Shown: positions 1 through 8,646 of the stretch, piece after piece | Layout: every line of letters begins with the position of its first letter | Numbering within the stretch: the stretch's first letter is position 1 | Origin: Streptomyces durmitorensis | GTDB lineage: Bacteria > Actinomycetota > Actinomycetes > Streptomycetales > Streptomycetaceae | Assembly (NCBI RefSeq): GCF_023498005.1 | Contig: NZ_CP097289.1 | Coordinates: forward strand, 7,998,001-8,062,000 | DNA: 64,000 nucleotides | Reading direction: 5' to 3' | Position numbers and translations under genes: made by a program | Notes under the pieces: generated by a model | The model's input: only the letters and a program-made list of their open reading frames with translations | What the model was told of the DNA's origin: nothing | Databases searched by the model: none

Positions 1-2393
1 TGCCGGAGCTTTCGCCCGGCGATCCCGGGCTCGCCGAGTCCGTCCTCGCCTGGGCCGCCGTAGCCCGCGCCGACGCCCGCGAACGGCGCACGATCGCCGG
101 GTGCGCTCTCACGGCCGCGGAATCCGTGCAGGCCGCCGCGGGGCGCCGACTGGACGACGTACGCGAGCTCGACCGGCTGCAAAGGCGGTTCGACCAGGCG
201 CAGGAGCGTGCCGCGCGCCTTGAGGAGCGCGCGGAGGAACACCGGGAGAGGCAGACCCGGATGGACCGGGCGCGCAAGGCCGAGACGGTCGCCCCCACGC
301 TTGGGCTTCGCCGGGCCGCCGAGGAGGAGCACCGCCGCGCGACCGCCGAAGAGGCACGCGCGCGCAGCCACCTGCCCGCCACGTTCGCCGACTCCGGCGC
401 GTCGGGGCTCGCCGCCGCCGCGCGCAAGGCAGCCGAAGAGCTCGGCGGCCTCGATTCCGCCCGGCGCGCCGAGCGGCGCCTCGCCGAACTCGCCACGGAG
501 CGTGCCTCCTTGGAGCGCGAGGAGCGCGCCGACGGCGAGCTGCTGCGCGAGGCGGCGGACTGGCTGGAGGGCTGGGACGCGAACCGGACCGCACTCCAGG
601 AGCGCATCGATTCCGCCCAGGAAGCGGCCACGTGCGCGGAGCACCTCGCGGGACAACTGGAGCCCGCTCAGGGCCGGTTGGACGCGGCCCGCCGTCGCGA
701 CCGACTCGCCCAGGAGGCGACCGCCGCCCACGAACGCGCCCTCGCGGCCCGCGAGCACGCCACCACGGCCCACGAACACTGGCTGACCCTGAAGGAACAG
801 CGCCTCACCGGCATCGCGGCGGAACTGGCCGCGGGCCTCAGCGACGGCGCCCCCTGCGCGGTCTGCGGAGCCACCGAACACCCCGCGCCCGCACCGAAGA
901 CCGCAGGTCATGTCGACCACGCCACGGAGGAGTCGGCGCTCGCCGCGTACCGGCAGGCGGAGGAGCGGCGCACGGAGCAGGAGCGGCACCTCGGCGAGGT
1001 GCGCGAGTCGCTGGCGGCGGCCGGGGCGGCGGCGCTCGGATCGTCCGGCGGGGACGCCGCCACCGAGGCGGACGCCGCCACCGAGGACTCGGACGGCGGT
1101 CGATCGGCGGCCAGGGCGCTCCCGGAAGGCCCCTCGGTCGAGCAACTCGCCGCATTTGTCGAGAAGGTGCGAGGGGAACACGCCGAGGCGCGGGGCCGCG
1201 CGTCGGGCCTGCATGCCGCCAGGGAGGCCCTCGCCCAGGCCGAGCGCGAGCACGACCGCAGGGTCGCCGTGCAGCAGGAGGCCGCCGTGCGGGCCGCGTC
1301 GCGCGCCGCTCTTCGGGACACCCTCGACCGCGAACAGGCGGCCCTGGACGTCGAGTTGACTCGCGCACGGGGCGCAAGCGGCAGTGTCGCCGCCCGCGCC
1401 TCCCAGCTGGAGCGGCAGACCGCGCTCCTGAGCGAGGCGGCGGAAGCCGCACGTGTCGCCGACGACACCGCCCAGCGGCTCAAGGACGCCGACGCGCGAC
1501 TCGCCGACGCCGCCTTCCGCGCCGGGTTCGACACGCCGAGGGCCGCGGCCGAAGCCCTGCTCGACGACGCGCGCCACCGCGAGCTCCAGCACCGTATCGA
1601 CGCGTGGCAGAACGAAGAGGCGGCGGTGCGTTCGCTCCTCGCCGAGCCGGACGCGGCCGCCGCGGCCCAGCAGCCGCCCGCCGACCTGCGAGCCGCCCAG
1701 GAAGCCGCCGAGCAGGCCGACGGGCTGGCCCGGGCCGCCGCCTCCGCGCTCGACGCGGCCACGCGGCGCTGCACCGAACTCGACCGGCTCTCCGAGCGGT
1801 CGGCCGCCGGGGCCCGGCGGCTCGCGCCGCTGCGCGCCGAGTACGACCGCGTGGCGCGCCTCGCGGGCCTGGCCGCGGGCACGTCGGCGGACAACGAACG
1901 CAAGATGCGCCTGGAGTCCTACGTCCTGGCCGCCCGGCTCGAACAGGTCGCCGCCGCGGCGACCGCACGCCTTCGGCGCATGTCGTCGGGCCGCTACACC
2001 CTCGTCCACTCCGACGACCGCACGGGGCGCGGCCGTTCGGGCCTCGGCCTGCACGTGGTCGACGCGTGGACGGGCCGCGAACGCGACACGTCCACGCTCT
2101 CCGGCGGCGAGACCTTCTTCGCCTCGCTCGCCCTCGCCCTCGGCCTCGCGGACGTCGTCACCGACGAGGCGGGCGGCGTACGCCTCGACACGCTCTTCAT
2201 CGACGAGGGCTTCGGCAGCCTCGACGACCAGACGCTCGACGAAGTCCTCGACGTACTGGACTCCCTGCGCGAGCGGGACCGCAGCGTCGGCATCGTGAGC
2301 CACGTGGCGGACCTGCGGCGCCGCGTCCACGCGCAGCTGGAGGTCGAGAAGGGGCGCGCGGGGTCTGTCGTACGGCAGCGCGGCGGGGTGTGA
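1..2393 (+). CDS. sbcC: Nuclease SbcCD subunit C (Rad50-like ATPase), 5' end outside window
   Basis: C-terminal part of an SMC/Rad50-type ATPase that, with the SbcD nuclease, processes hairpins and blocked DNA ends. The frame is open from base 3, so the start lies upstream; about 797 residues are visible. Long Ala/Glu/Arg-rich heptad regions (coiled coil) flank a zinc-hook CxxC (CAVC, near bases 855-866), the Rad50 dimerisation element. The C-terminal ATPase lobe has the ABC signature LSGGETFFASLALALG, Walker B LFIDEGFGSLD and a switch histidine in IVSHV. The N-terminal Walker A lobe is missing only because the window begins here; sbcD is expected just upstream. Identification is firm from domain order and motifs. 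Confidence 0.93.
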   Translation, partial: PELSPGDPGLAESVLAWAAVARADARERRTIAGCALTAAESVQAAAGRRLDDVRELDRLQRRFDQAQERAARLEERAEEHRERQTRMDRARKAETVAPTLGLRRAAEEEHRRATAEEARARSHLPATFADSGASGLAAAARKAAEELGGLDSARRAERRLAELATERASLEREERADGELLREAADWLEGWDANRTALQERIDSAQEAATCAEHLAGQLEPAQGRLDAARRRDRLAQEATAAHERALAAREHATTAHEHWLTLKEQRLTGIAAELAAGLSDGAPCAVCGATEHPAPAPKTAGHVDHATEESALAAYRQAEERRTEQERHLGEVRESLAAAGAAALGSSGGDAATEADAATEDSDGGRSAARALPEGPSVEQLAAFVEKVRGEHAEARGRASGLHAAREALAQAEREHDRRVAVQQEAAVRAASRAALRDTLDREQAALDVELTRARGASGSVAARASQLERQTALLSEAAEAARVADDTAQRLKDADARLADAAFRAGFDTPRAAAEALLDDARHRELQHRIDAWQNEEAAVRSLLAEPDAAAAAQQPPADLRAAQEAAEQADGLARAAASALDAATRRCTELDRLSERSAAGARRLAPLRAEYDRVARLAGLAAGTSADNERKMRLESYVLAARLEQVAAAATARLRRMSSGRYTLVHSDDRTGRGRSGLGLHVVDAWTGRERDTSTLSGGETFFASLALALGLADVVTDEAGGVRLDTLFIDEGFGSLDDQTLDEVLDVLDSLRERDRSVGIVSHVADLRRRVHAQLEVEKGRAGSVVRQRGGV

Positions 2394-2403
2394 GGGAGCG
2401 CGG

Positions 2404-2850
2404 TCAGCGGCCCAGCGGGCGCCTCGGCAGGGGCGAGGAGTAGACGATGCTGGTGGTCACGGACCCCAGCGCGCCGATCTTCCCCGCGACCTCCTCCAGG
2501 TGGCTCATCGAGCGTGCCGCGACCTTGATCACGAAACAGTCGTCGCCGGTGACGTGGTGCGCCTCAAGGACCTCGGGGGTCGTCTCGACCAGGTCGTGGA
2601 ACGGCTTGTAATGGCCGTTCGGGTACCGCAGCCGCACGAACGCCAGGATGGGCAGGCCGAGCCGCTCCGGATCGACCACGGCCGCGTACCCCTGGATCAC
2701 GCCCGCCTCCTCAAGGCGGCGGACCCGTTCGGTGACGGCGCTTGCGGACATGGAGACGGCACGCGCCAGCTCGGCGTAGCTGGCGCGGCCCTCACGCTGG
2801 AGGACATCGAGGATGCGCCAGTCGGTGGCGTCCGTGGAATAACCGGTCAT
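2404..2850 (-). CDS. Lrp/AsnC family transcriptional regulator
   Basis: 148-residue regulator with the usual two parts: an N-terminal winged HTH (ILDVLQREGRASYAELARAVSMSASAVTERVRRLEEAGVI, residues about 12-52) and a C-terminal RAM/ACT effector domain with the HHVTGDDCFVIKV strand. ATG at 2850 is chosen because the protein then begins just before the HTH as in the family; the frame stays open upstream without a better start. It is divergent from the rhodanese gene with about 95 bases between. An 11-base near-palindrome GGGGAATCCCC lies at 2866-2876, right upstream of its start, and could be an operator (inference). The ligand is unknown, probably an amino acid. Confidence 0.88.
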   Translation of the reverse strand: MTGYSTDATDWRILDVLQREGRASYAELARAVSMSASAVTERVRRLEEAGVIQGYAAVVDPERLGLPILAFVRLRYPNGHYKPFHDLVETTPEVLEAHHVTGDDCFVIKVAARSMSHLEEVAGKIGALGSVTTSIVYSSPLPRRPLGR

Positions 2851-2865
2851 GACGGAGAGGTAACA

Positions 2866-2937
2866 GGGGAATCCCCGGCTGATCAAGGGGTACGCCGGTG
2901 ATCGGCTCTTCTGGGTCCGCGGCTTCGCCCGTAGATT
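2866..2937. promoter_or_regulatory. Divergent promoter region of Lrp regulator and rhodanese gene
   Basis: Contains the near-palindrome GGGGAATCCCC (2866-2876) and, on the plus strand, a -10-like TAGATT at 2932-2937 placed 7 bases before the ATG at 2945. That spacing predicts transcription starting at or next to the start codon, so the rhodanese mRNA may be leaderless. No Shine-Dalgarno is visible before 2945. Confidence 0.45.
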
Positions 2938-2944
2938 TTTGGCC

Positions 2945-3436
2945 ATGAGCACAACGACGAAGACACAGCACGCCCCGAACTCCGTCCTGCGGGTCGCCCC
3001 CGCCTCCCCGGCTGCCGCCGCCGCGTACTTCGGCGCGAGCCTCGCCTTCCACGCCGACGTGTCCGACGTCGCCTCGGCGCTCGCCGCCGACGGCGACCCC
3101 GGCTTCGTCGTGGTCGACTCCCGCTCGACCGAGTCCTGGGACCAGGGGCACATCCCGGGCGCCGTCCACCTGCCCACCGCGCTCATCCCGGAGCAGGCCG
3201 AGCAACTCCTCGACAAGGCCGTCCCCGTCGTCACGTACTGCTGGGGCCCCGGCTGCAACGGAGCCACCCGCGCCGCCCTCGCCCTGGCCCAACTGGGCTT
3301 CCAGGTCAAGGAGATGCTGGGCGGCTTCGAGTACTGGGCCCGCGAGGGCTTCGCCTTCGAGACCTGGGAGGGCGACGAGCGCCGCACGCCCGACCCCCTG
3401 ACGGCCCCGCTGGACGCGGACGACTGCGGCTGCTGA
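2945..3436 (+). CDS. Rhodanese-like domain protein
   Basis: 163-residue single-domain rhodanese, a sulfur-carrier or sulfurtransferase fold. The substrate-discriminating motif DSRSTESWDQGHIPGAVHLP and the active-site loop TYCWGPGCNGATRAA, with the presumed catalytic cysteine at its start, are both present, followed by the usual C-terminal helix LGGFEYWAREG. The tail ends in DDCGC, extra cysteines that could bind metal or carry sulfur (inference). ATG at 2945 is preferred over a TTG two codons upstream because of the -10 element 7 bases before it. It is divergent from an Lrp/AsnC regulator that probably controls it. Confidence 0.87.
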   Translation: MSTTTKTQHAPNSVLRVAPASPAAAAAYFGASLAFHADVSDVASALAADGDPGFVVVDSRSTESWDQGHIPGAVHLPTALIPEQAEQLLDKAVPVVTYCWGPGCNGATRAALALAQLGFQVKEMLGGFEYWAREGFAFETWEGDERRTPDPLTAPLDADDCGC

Positions 3437-3480
3437 GACGGGGTGGCGGGCGCCCCCGGCGTGGCGGGCGCCGCGCACTT

Positions 3481-5199
3481 CTAGAGCGCCGACAACTCGT
3501 CCACCAGGTCATCGAGCCCCAGCGACCCCTGCGACAACGCGGCCATGTGCCACGCCTTCGCGTCGAACGCCTCGCCCAGGCGCCGCTGTGCCCTCTCGCG
3601 GCCGAGCAGCCAGGCCCGTTCGCCCAGCTTGTAGCCGATGGCCTGGCCGGGGATGGAGAGATAGCGGGTCATCTCGCTCTCCACGTACTCCGTGGGGCGG
3701 CTGCAGTGCGCGTCGTAGAACTCCTGCGCGAGGTCAGGGGTCCAGCGCTCGCCCGGGTGGAAGGGCGCGTCCGCCGGGATCTCCAGCTCCAGGTGCATGC
3801 CGATGTCGACGATGACGCGCAGCGCCCGCATCATCTGGGCGTCCAGATAGCCCAGCCTGCGCTCGGCGTCGTTAAGGAAGCCGAGCTCGTCCATGAGCCG
3901 CTCCGCGTACAGCGCCCAGCCCTCCGCGTTGGCGCTGACGAGGCCGATCGTCGCCTGGTAGCGCGAGAGGTTCTCCGCGACGTGCGCCCACTGGGCGAGC
4001 TGGAGGTGATGGCCGGGCACGCCCTCGTGGTACCAGGTGGAGACCAGGTCGTAGACGGGGAAACGCGTCTCGCCCATCGTCGGCAGCCAGGTCCGCCCGG
4101 GGCGCGAGAAGTCCTCCGACGGGCCGGTGTAGTACGGGGCCGCCGCGCCGCCCGGAGGGGCGATGCGGGACTCCACCCTGCGCACCCGCGCGGCGAGGTC
4201 GAAGTGCGTGCCGTCCAGCGCCTCGATCGCCTCGTCCATCAGCTCCTGGAGCCAGACCCGTGCCTCCTCCACGCCCTCGATGTGCGTGCCGTGCTCGTCG
4301 AGGTGGGCGAGCGCCACCCACGGCGTGGCCGCGCCGGGCAGGATCTTCTCGGCCTCGGTGCGCATCTCGGCCAGGAGCCGGTGGAATTCGGACCAGCCGT
4401 ACGCGTACGCCTCGTCGAGGTCCAGGTCGGCGCCGTTGAAGTAGCGGGACCAGCGGGCGTAGCGTTCGCGGCCCACCGTGTCCGCAGCGCCCTCGATCGC
4501 GGGCGCGTACACGTCCCGCATCCAGTCGCGCAGCGCCACGACCGACGCGGTGGCGGCCCGCGCCGCGTCGTCCAGTTCGGCGCGCAGCGCGTCGGGGCCG
4601 TCCGCGGCGAACTCCTCGAACCAGCCGCGGCCCTCGCTGCCGCCGGGACCCGCCCACTCGCCGAGCTGCCCGATGAAGGTGGCGGTGGGGCGCGGAGCCG
4701 CGAACAGCTTGCGCTCCAGGCCCAGTTCGAGCGAGGCCCGATAGCCCTCGTACGCGGCCGGCACGGCCCGCAGCCGCTCGGCGATCGCCGCCCAGTCCTC
4801 GTCCGTCTCCATGGGCGTCACCGTGAAGATCTCGCGCACCGCGTGCGGCACCGTGTGCAGATTTCCGACCGCGCGCAGCCCCTCGTCGGCCTCGTGCACG
4901 GCGAGTTCGGCGGTGAGCCGTTCGCGCAGCAGCCGCGCACACCGGCGCTCGGCGTCACTGTCGGCTCCGGGCGTACGCTCCGCGTCGTCGAGCCGGGCGA
5001 GCGTCGTGCGCGCAAGCTCCGCGACGGCGTCCTGGCCCGCCGGTGAGGTGTCCGGGAGTCTGCTGTGGCTGGCCTTGACGCCGAGGAACGTGCCGTTGAT
5101 GGGGTCGAGGGCGATGAGTTCGTCGACGTAGGCGTCGGCGACCTGGCGAGGCAGCGGGCTCCTGCCCTCGCTCGCGTTCGGGATCTTCGTGTCTGACAT
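3481..5199 (-). CDS. DUF885 family protein (HExxH-like metallohydrolase)
   Basis: 572-residue soluble protein of the DUF885 family. The family hallmark WYHEGVPGHHLQ, a zinc-peptidase-like helix, is present in the C-terminal half, together with the downstream EGWALYAERL helix that supplies the second glutamate in gluzincin-type enzymes. No signal peptide is seen, so it should be cytoplasmic. Family members are called carboxypeptidase- or dipeptidase-like but most are uncharacterised. ATG 5199 is preceded by GAGGA at a suitable distance and is preferred over an upstream in-frame ATG at 5235. It follows the Lrp regulator on the same strand by 35 bases, so the two are probably co-transcribed. Confidence 0.86.
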   Translation of the reverse strand: MSDTKIPNASEGRSPLPRQVADAYVDELIALDPINGTFLGVKASHSRLPDTSPAGQDAVAELARTTLARLDDAERTPGADSDAERRCARLLRERLTAELAVHEADEGLRAVGNLHTVPHAVREIFTVTPMETDEDWAAIAERLRAVPAAYEGYRASLELGLERKLFAAPRPTATFIGQLGEWAGPGGSEGRGWFEEFAADGPDALRAELDDAARAATASVVALRDWMRDVYAPAIEGAADTVGRERYARWSRYFNGADLDLDEAYAYGWSEFHRLLAEMRTEAEKILPGAATPWVALAHLDEHGTHIEGVEEARVWLQELMDEAIEALDGTHFDLAARVRRVESRIAPPGGAAAPYYTGPSEDFSRPGRTWLPTMGETRFPVYDLVSTWYHEGVPGHHLQLAQWAHVAENLSRYQATIGLVSANAEGWALYAERLMDELGFLNDAERRLGYLDAQMMRALRVIVDIGMHLELEIPADAPFHPGERWTPDLAQEFYDAHCSRPTEYVESEMTRYLSIPGQAIGYKLGERAWLLGRERAQRRLGEAFDAKAWHMAALSQGSLGLDDLVDELSAL

Positions 5200-5234
5200 G
5201 CGGACATCCTCGTACGAGGGACCCGTCCGCGTCA

Positions 5235-5747
5235 TCAGGATGGGCCGGGGGCCTGCCCTTGGTCATCGGCCCCGGCGCCCGGCGGCAGGAGCGGCCCGCA
5301 CTCCCACTGCTGGAAGATCAACCGTGTCTCCACGCGGGCCACTTCGCGCCGCGACGTGAACTCGTCGAGGACGAGCCGCTGGAGGTCTGCCGTGTCGGCC
5401 ACCGCCACATGCACCAGATAGTCGTCGGGCCCCGCGAGATGAAACACCGACCGGGACTCGGGCAGCGCCCTGATCCGCTCCACGAACGGCCCGACAAGCT
5501 CCCGTCGGTGCGGTCGCACCTGCACCGAGAGCAGCGCCTCAAGGCCGCGACCGAGCTTCGTCGGGTCGAGCCGCAGCTGGTGCCCGAGGATCACACCGGA
5601 GCGGCGCAGCCGGGAGATCCGGTCCAGACAGGTCGACGGGGCGACGCCGACCTGGGCCGCGAGATCGCGGTAGGTGATCCGGGCATCGTTCTGCAGCAGC
5701 CGCAGTATGCGGAGATCCACCGGGTCAAGTACGACAGATTCGGCCAC
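5235..5747 (-). CDS. Lrp/AsnC family transcriptional regulator
   Basis: 170-residue regulator beginning at a GTG. The N-terminal HTH reads LDPVDLRILRLLQNDARITYRDLAAQVGVAPSTCLDRISRLRRSGVI; the C-terminal effector domain includes VFHLAGPDDYLVHVAVAD. It is divergent from the PLP lyase at 5808 with about 60 bases between start codons and lies upstream of the DUF885 gene on its own strand. Divergence from a cystathionine/methionine lyase-type gene fits a known arrangement in which Lrp-type proteins sense sulfur or branched amino acids (inference). Confidence 0.88.
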   Translation of the reverse strand: MAESVVLDPVDLRILRLLQNDARITYRDLAAQVGVAPSTCLDRISRLRRSGVILGHQLRLDPTKLGRGLEALLSVQVRPHRRELVGPFVERIRALPESRSVFHLAGPDDYLVHVAVADTADLQRLVLDEFTSRREVARVETRLIFQQWECGPLLPPGAGADDQGQAPGPS

Positions 5748-5807
5748 TCGCCGAACGTAGCACGGGGTTCAACTACCAGGCACCGGCCTTTGTTCAGGCT
5801 GTACGGC

Positions 5808-7082
5808 ATGGACCCGAACACCGCATCCCGTACCGGATCCGGCCACATGGCCGCACAGGCGTCAGCACCGCCGGGGCCGCGCGCCCTCGCGACCGAGGCC
5901 GTGCACGCCGGACGCGACGACCTCGCCGGGCTCGGCCTGCACGCCGCGCCGATCGACCTGTCCACCACCTACCCGTCGTACGACACCCGCGGCGAGGCGG
6001 CGCGCATCGACGCCTTCGCCGCCGACGGCGCCCTGGACGACGGGCCGCCCGTCTACGCCCGCCTCGCGAACCCGACCGTCGCCCGCTTCGAGACCGCCCT
6101 GGCCCGGCTCGAAGGCACGCAGAGCGCGGTCGCGTTCGCGAGCGGCATGGCGGCGCTGACCGCGGTCCTTCTCGCACGGGGAGCGGCGGGCCTGCGCCAT
6201 GTCGTCGCGGTCCGCCCGCTGTACGGGTGCAGCGACCACCTGCTGACGGCGGGACTCCTGGGTTCCGAGGTGACCTGGGTCGACCCCGCGGGCATCGCCG
6301 ACGCCATCCGCCCCGACACGGGCCTGGTGCTCGTCGAGTCGCCCGCCAATCCGACCCTGGCCGAACTCGATCTGCGTGCGGTGGCCAAGGACTGCGGCAC
6401 GGTGCCGCTGCTCGCCGACAACACCTTCGCGACGCCCGTCCTGCAGCGGCCCGCCGAGAGCGGGGCGCGGCTCGTGCTGCACAGCGCGACCAAGTACCTG
6501 GGCGGCCACGGCGACGTACTCGGTGGTGTGGTCGCGTGCGACGAGGAGTTCGCGCGCCGGCTGCGGCAGGTCCGGTTCGCCACCGGCGGGGTGCTCCATC
6601 CGCTCGCCGGGTATCTGCTCCTTCGCGGCCTCTCCACGCTGCCGGTGCGGGTGCGTGCCGCATCCGCGAACGCGGCGGAGCTGGCCCGCCGCCTTGCCAC
6701 AGACCCGCGCGTGCGCCGCGTGCACTATCCGCGGCTCGGCGGCGCCATGGTCGCCTTCGAGGTCCACGGCGACCCGCACGCGGTGACCGCCGGGGTGCGG
6801 TTGATCACCCCGGCGGTCAGCCTCGGCAGCGTCGACACGCTCATCCAGCATCCGGCGTCCATCAGCCACCGGGTCGTGGACGCGGCGGACCGGCGCTCCT
6901 CGGGCGTGAGCGACAGCCTGCTGCGCCTGTCGGCCGGGCTCGAGGACGTCGACGACCTGTGGCAGGACCTCGACCGTGCCCTCGGCCCGCGGCCGTCCCG
7001 CAGCGACGTGCCGGCCGCGGCTCCTCGGGTCAGCGCTGCTCCGACCGCCCCTGCGGCTGGTCGTACGGCAGTCGCGAGTTGA
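5808..7082 (+). CDS. Cys/Met metabolism PLP-dependent enzyme (cystathionine gamma-lyase / methionine gamma-lyase type)
   Basis: 424-residue PLP enzyme of the trans-sulfuration family. Visible are YARLANPTVARFETALARLEG, the stacking tyrosine in RPLYGCSDHLLT, the DNTFATP aspartate, the Schiff-base lysine in HSATKYLGGHGDVLGG, and the C-terminal SLGSVDTLIQHPASISH and LSAGLEDVDDL blocks. Between VHYPR and LGGAMVAFEV about 15-20 residues normally present (LPxHPQHxLA region) are missing in frame, so the enzyme may be altered. The start ATG at 5808 is inside a longer open frame. Its 3' end overlaps the convergent acetyltransferase gene by 53 bases. Exact reaction (gamma-lyase or gamma-synthase) cannot be told from sequence. 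Confidence 0.86.
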   Translation: MDPNTASRTGSGHMAAQASAPPGPRALATEAVHAGRDDLAGLGLHAAPIDLSTTYPSYDTRGEAARIDAFAADGALDDGPPVYARLANPTVARFETALARLEGTQSAVAFASGMAALTAVLLARGAAGLRHVVAVRPLYGCSDHLLTAGLLGSEVTWVDPAGIADAIRPDTGLVLVESPANPTLAELDLRAVAKDCGTVPLLADNTFATPVLQRPAESGARLVLHSATKYLGGHGDVLGGVVACDEEFARRLRQVRFATGGVLHPLAGYLLLRGLSTLPVRVRAASANAAELARRLATDPRVRRVHYPRLGGAMVAFEVHGDPHAVTAGVRLITPAVSLGSVDTLIQHPASISHRVVDAADRRSSGVSDSLLRLSAGLEDVDDLWQDLDRALGPRPSRSDVPAAAPRVSAAPTAPAAGRTAVAS

Positions 7083-8505
7083 CCGGCGTGGCTTCGAGGC
7101 GAGCGGTGATGACCAGCGTGCCTTCCTCGATCTGGTAGTCGAGGGGAAGGCCGAGGCCGCGCATCGCCGCGACCATGCCCGTGTTGGACGCCTGCGTCAC
7201 CGCGTACACGCTCTCGCAGCCCGCCTCGACCGCCAGCGTCACCAGACGGCCGAGCAGCTCGCTGCCGATGCCGCGGCGCTGCCAGTCGTCCTCGACGAGC
7301 AGCGCGATCTCGGTCTCGTCGCCGTCCCACAGCAGATGGCCGATGCCGACGATGCGCCCGGACGCGGTCTGCACCGCCAGGGTGCGGCCGAACCGCGGGC
7401 TGAGCAGGTGGTTGAGGTAGCGGTCGGCGTCCCGCACGGGGCCGTGGTACCGCATGCCGAGCGTGCGCTGCGAGCAGCGCTCGTGCATGGCCTTGGCCGC
7501 GTCGACGTCGGCGGTGTCGGCCCGGCGCACGGTGATGGAGCTGCCCTCGGCGAGGGTCAGTACGTCCTGACTGCGCGGGATGCGCGGGCCGAGCCGGGTG
7601 TCGAGCTCGACCAGGGCACGCGCGCGGGCGAACTCGGTGGGCGTGAACGGCAGGTAGGGCCGCTCCACGGTGATCACTTCGCCGTCCGGGGCGTGCAGCC
7701 GCAGCACCGTCCCCTCACCTTCGAGACCGCCCTCGACGGGCGCGCCGTCCGCGGGCTTGTCGGCCCGCGGCCCGGACGCGGTGCCCTGGGCCTTCGCGGG
7801 CAGCGAGCGGATGGTGCAGCGGCCCAGCAGCTGGCGCAGCGCGAGCGGCAGTTCGGCGGCGTCCAGGGCGGTGCGGGTGGCCAGGCCGAGGATGCGGGTG
7901 GGGGCGTCCACCAGGTCGTGGGCGTCCGCACGCTCGATCCAGGTGCCCGAGCCGCCCGCGTGCGCGACGCCCCGGGTGATCTCGGCCGCGGGCAGATCGG
8001 CGGGGGCCCGCAGCAGGAACTCGTCGACGGTGCCTTCGGCCAGCGGGTGCGCCTGGAGGCTCAGGATGTCGACCTTGCCGTGGGCCAGCGCCGTGCACAG
8101 GGCGGCGAGCGAGCCCGGCTCGTCCCGCACCGTGGTGCGCATCCGCCACAGCGTCGTCGCCCCTGCGGACGACTCCGTGGCGAGGGCCCCGGCCCGCTCC
8201 ATGGCCGTCGGGGGCCCGGTCCGCTGCCCGGCGGTGTCCGGCCGGGCGCCGGTATCGTCCGCCGTCGGGGGTGCGTGGTTGTGGCGGCGTGCCCACCATG
8301 TGTGGAACCCGACCGTGGCGCACAGCACCACGGCCGAGATCACGAGAAGGGCGGGTCCTTCGGGGCCGTGCCCGATCATGTTCGCCACCGCGTCCGCCAC
8401 GGCCACGGCCGTGAACAGGGCGGCGAGCTCCACCAGATCCCGCCGCCAGTGGTGAACGGGACGGCCATGTTTGGTTCGCGTCACATCAGACATGTCAGCA
8501 CTCAT
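7030..8505 (-). CDS. TM-ACT-GNAT protein (GNAT family N-acetyltransferase with N-terminal membrane and ACT domains)
   Basis: 491-residue composite protein. Two hydrophobic segments near residues 25-45 and 51-71 anchor it; an ACT-type ligand domain follows (MRTTVRDEPGSLAALCTALA, about 120-190); and a GNAT acetyltransferase domain closes it (about 325-460, with the acetyl-CoA loop DDWQRRGIGSELLGRL). ACT domains bind amino acids, so acetylation may be controlled by an amino acid at the membrane, as in amino-acid-gated protein acetyltransferases of actinomycetes (inference). The start is ATG 8505; an alternative ATG lies four codons inside. No good ribosome site is visible. Confidence 0.8.
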   Translation of the reverse strand: MSADMSDVTRTKHGRPVHHWRRDLVELAALFTAVAVADAVANMIGHGPEGPALLVISAVVLCATVGFHTWWARRHNHAPPTADDTGARPDTAGQRTGPPTAMERAGALATESSAGATTLWRMRTTVRDEPGSLAALCTALAHGKVDILSLQAHPLAEGTVDEFLLRAPADLPAAEITRGVAHAGGSGTWIERADAHDLVDAPTRILGLATRTALDAAELPLALRQLLGRCTIRSLPAKAQGTASGPRADKPADGAPVEGGLEGEGTVLRLHAPDGEVITVERPYLPFTPTEFARARALVELDTRLGPRIPRSQDVLTLAEGSSITVRRADTADVDAAKAMHERCSQRTLGMRYHGPVRDADRYLNHLLSPRFGRTLAVQTASGRIVGIGHLLWDGDETEIALLVEDDWQRRGIGSELLGRLVTLAVEAGCESVYAVTQASNTGMVAAMRGLGLPLDYQIEEGTLVITARLEATPVNSRLPYDQPQGRSEQR

Positions 8506-8646
8506 ACAGCCACTGTGGAGGAAGGGTGTTGCGTGATCACGAACGTTCTGTGACTGACGAGTTAAGAGGCCTTCTGCCCGTTTAATTCCTCTTTGCTCGC
8601 GCTTGGTGTGCGGGCGTGACCCCTTGGTGTGCGTTCGGGGGCGAAA

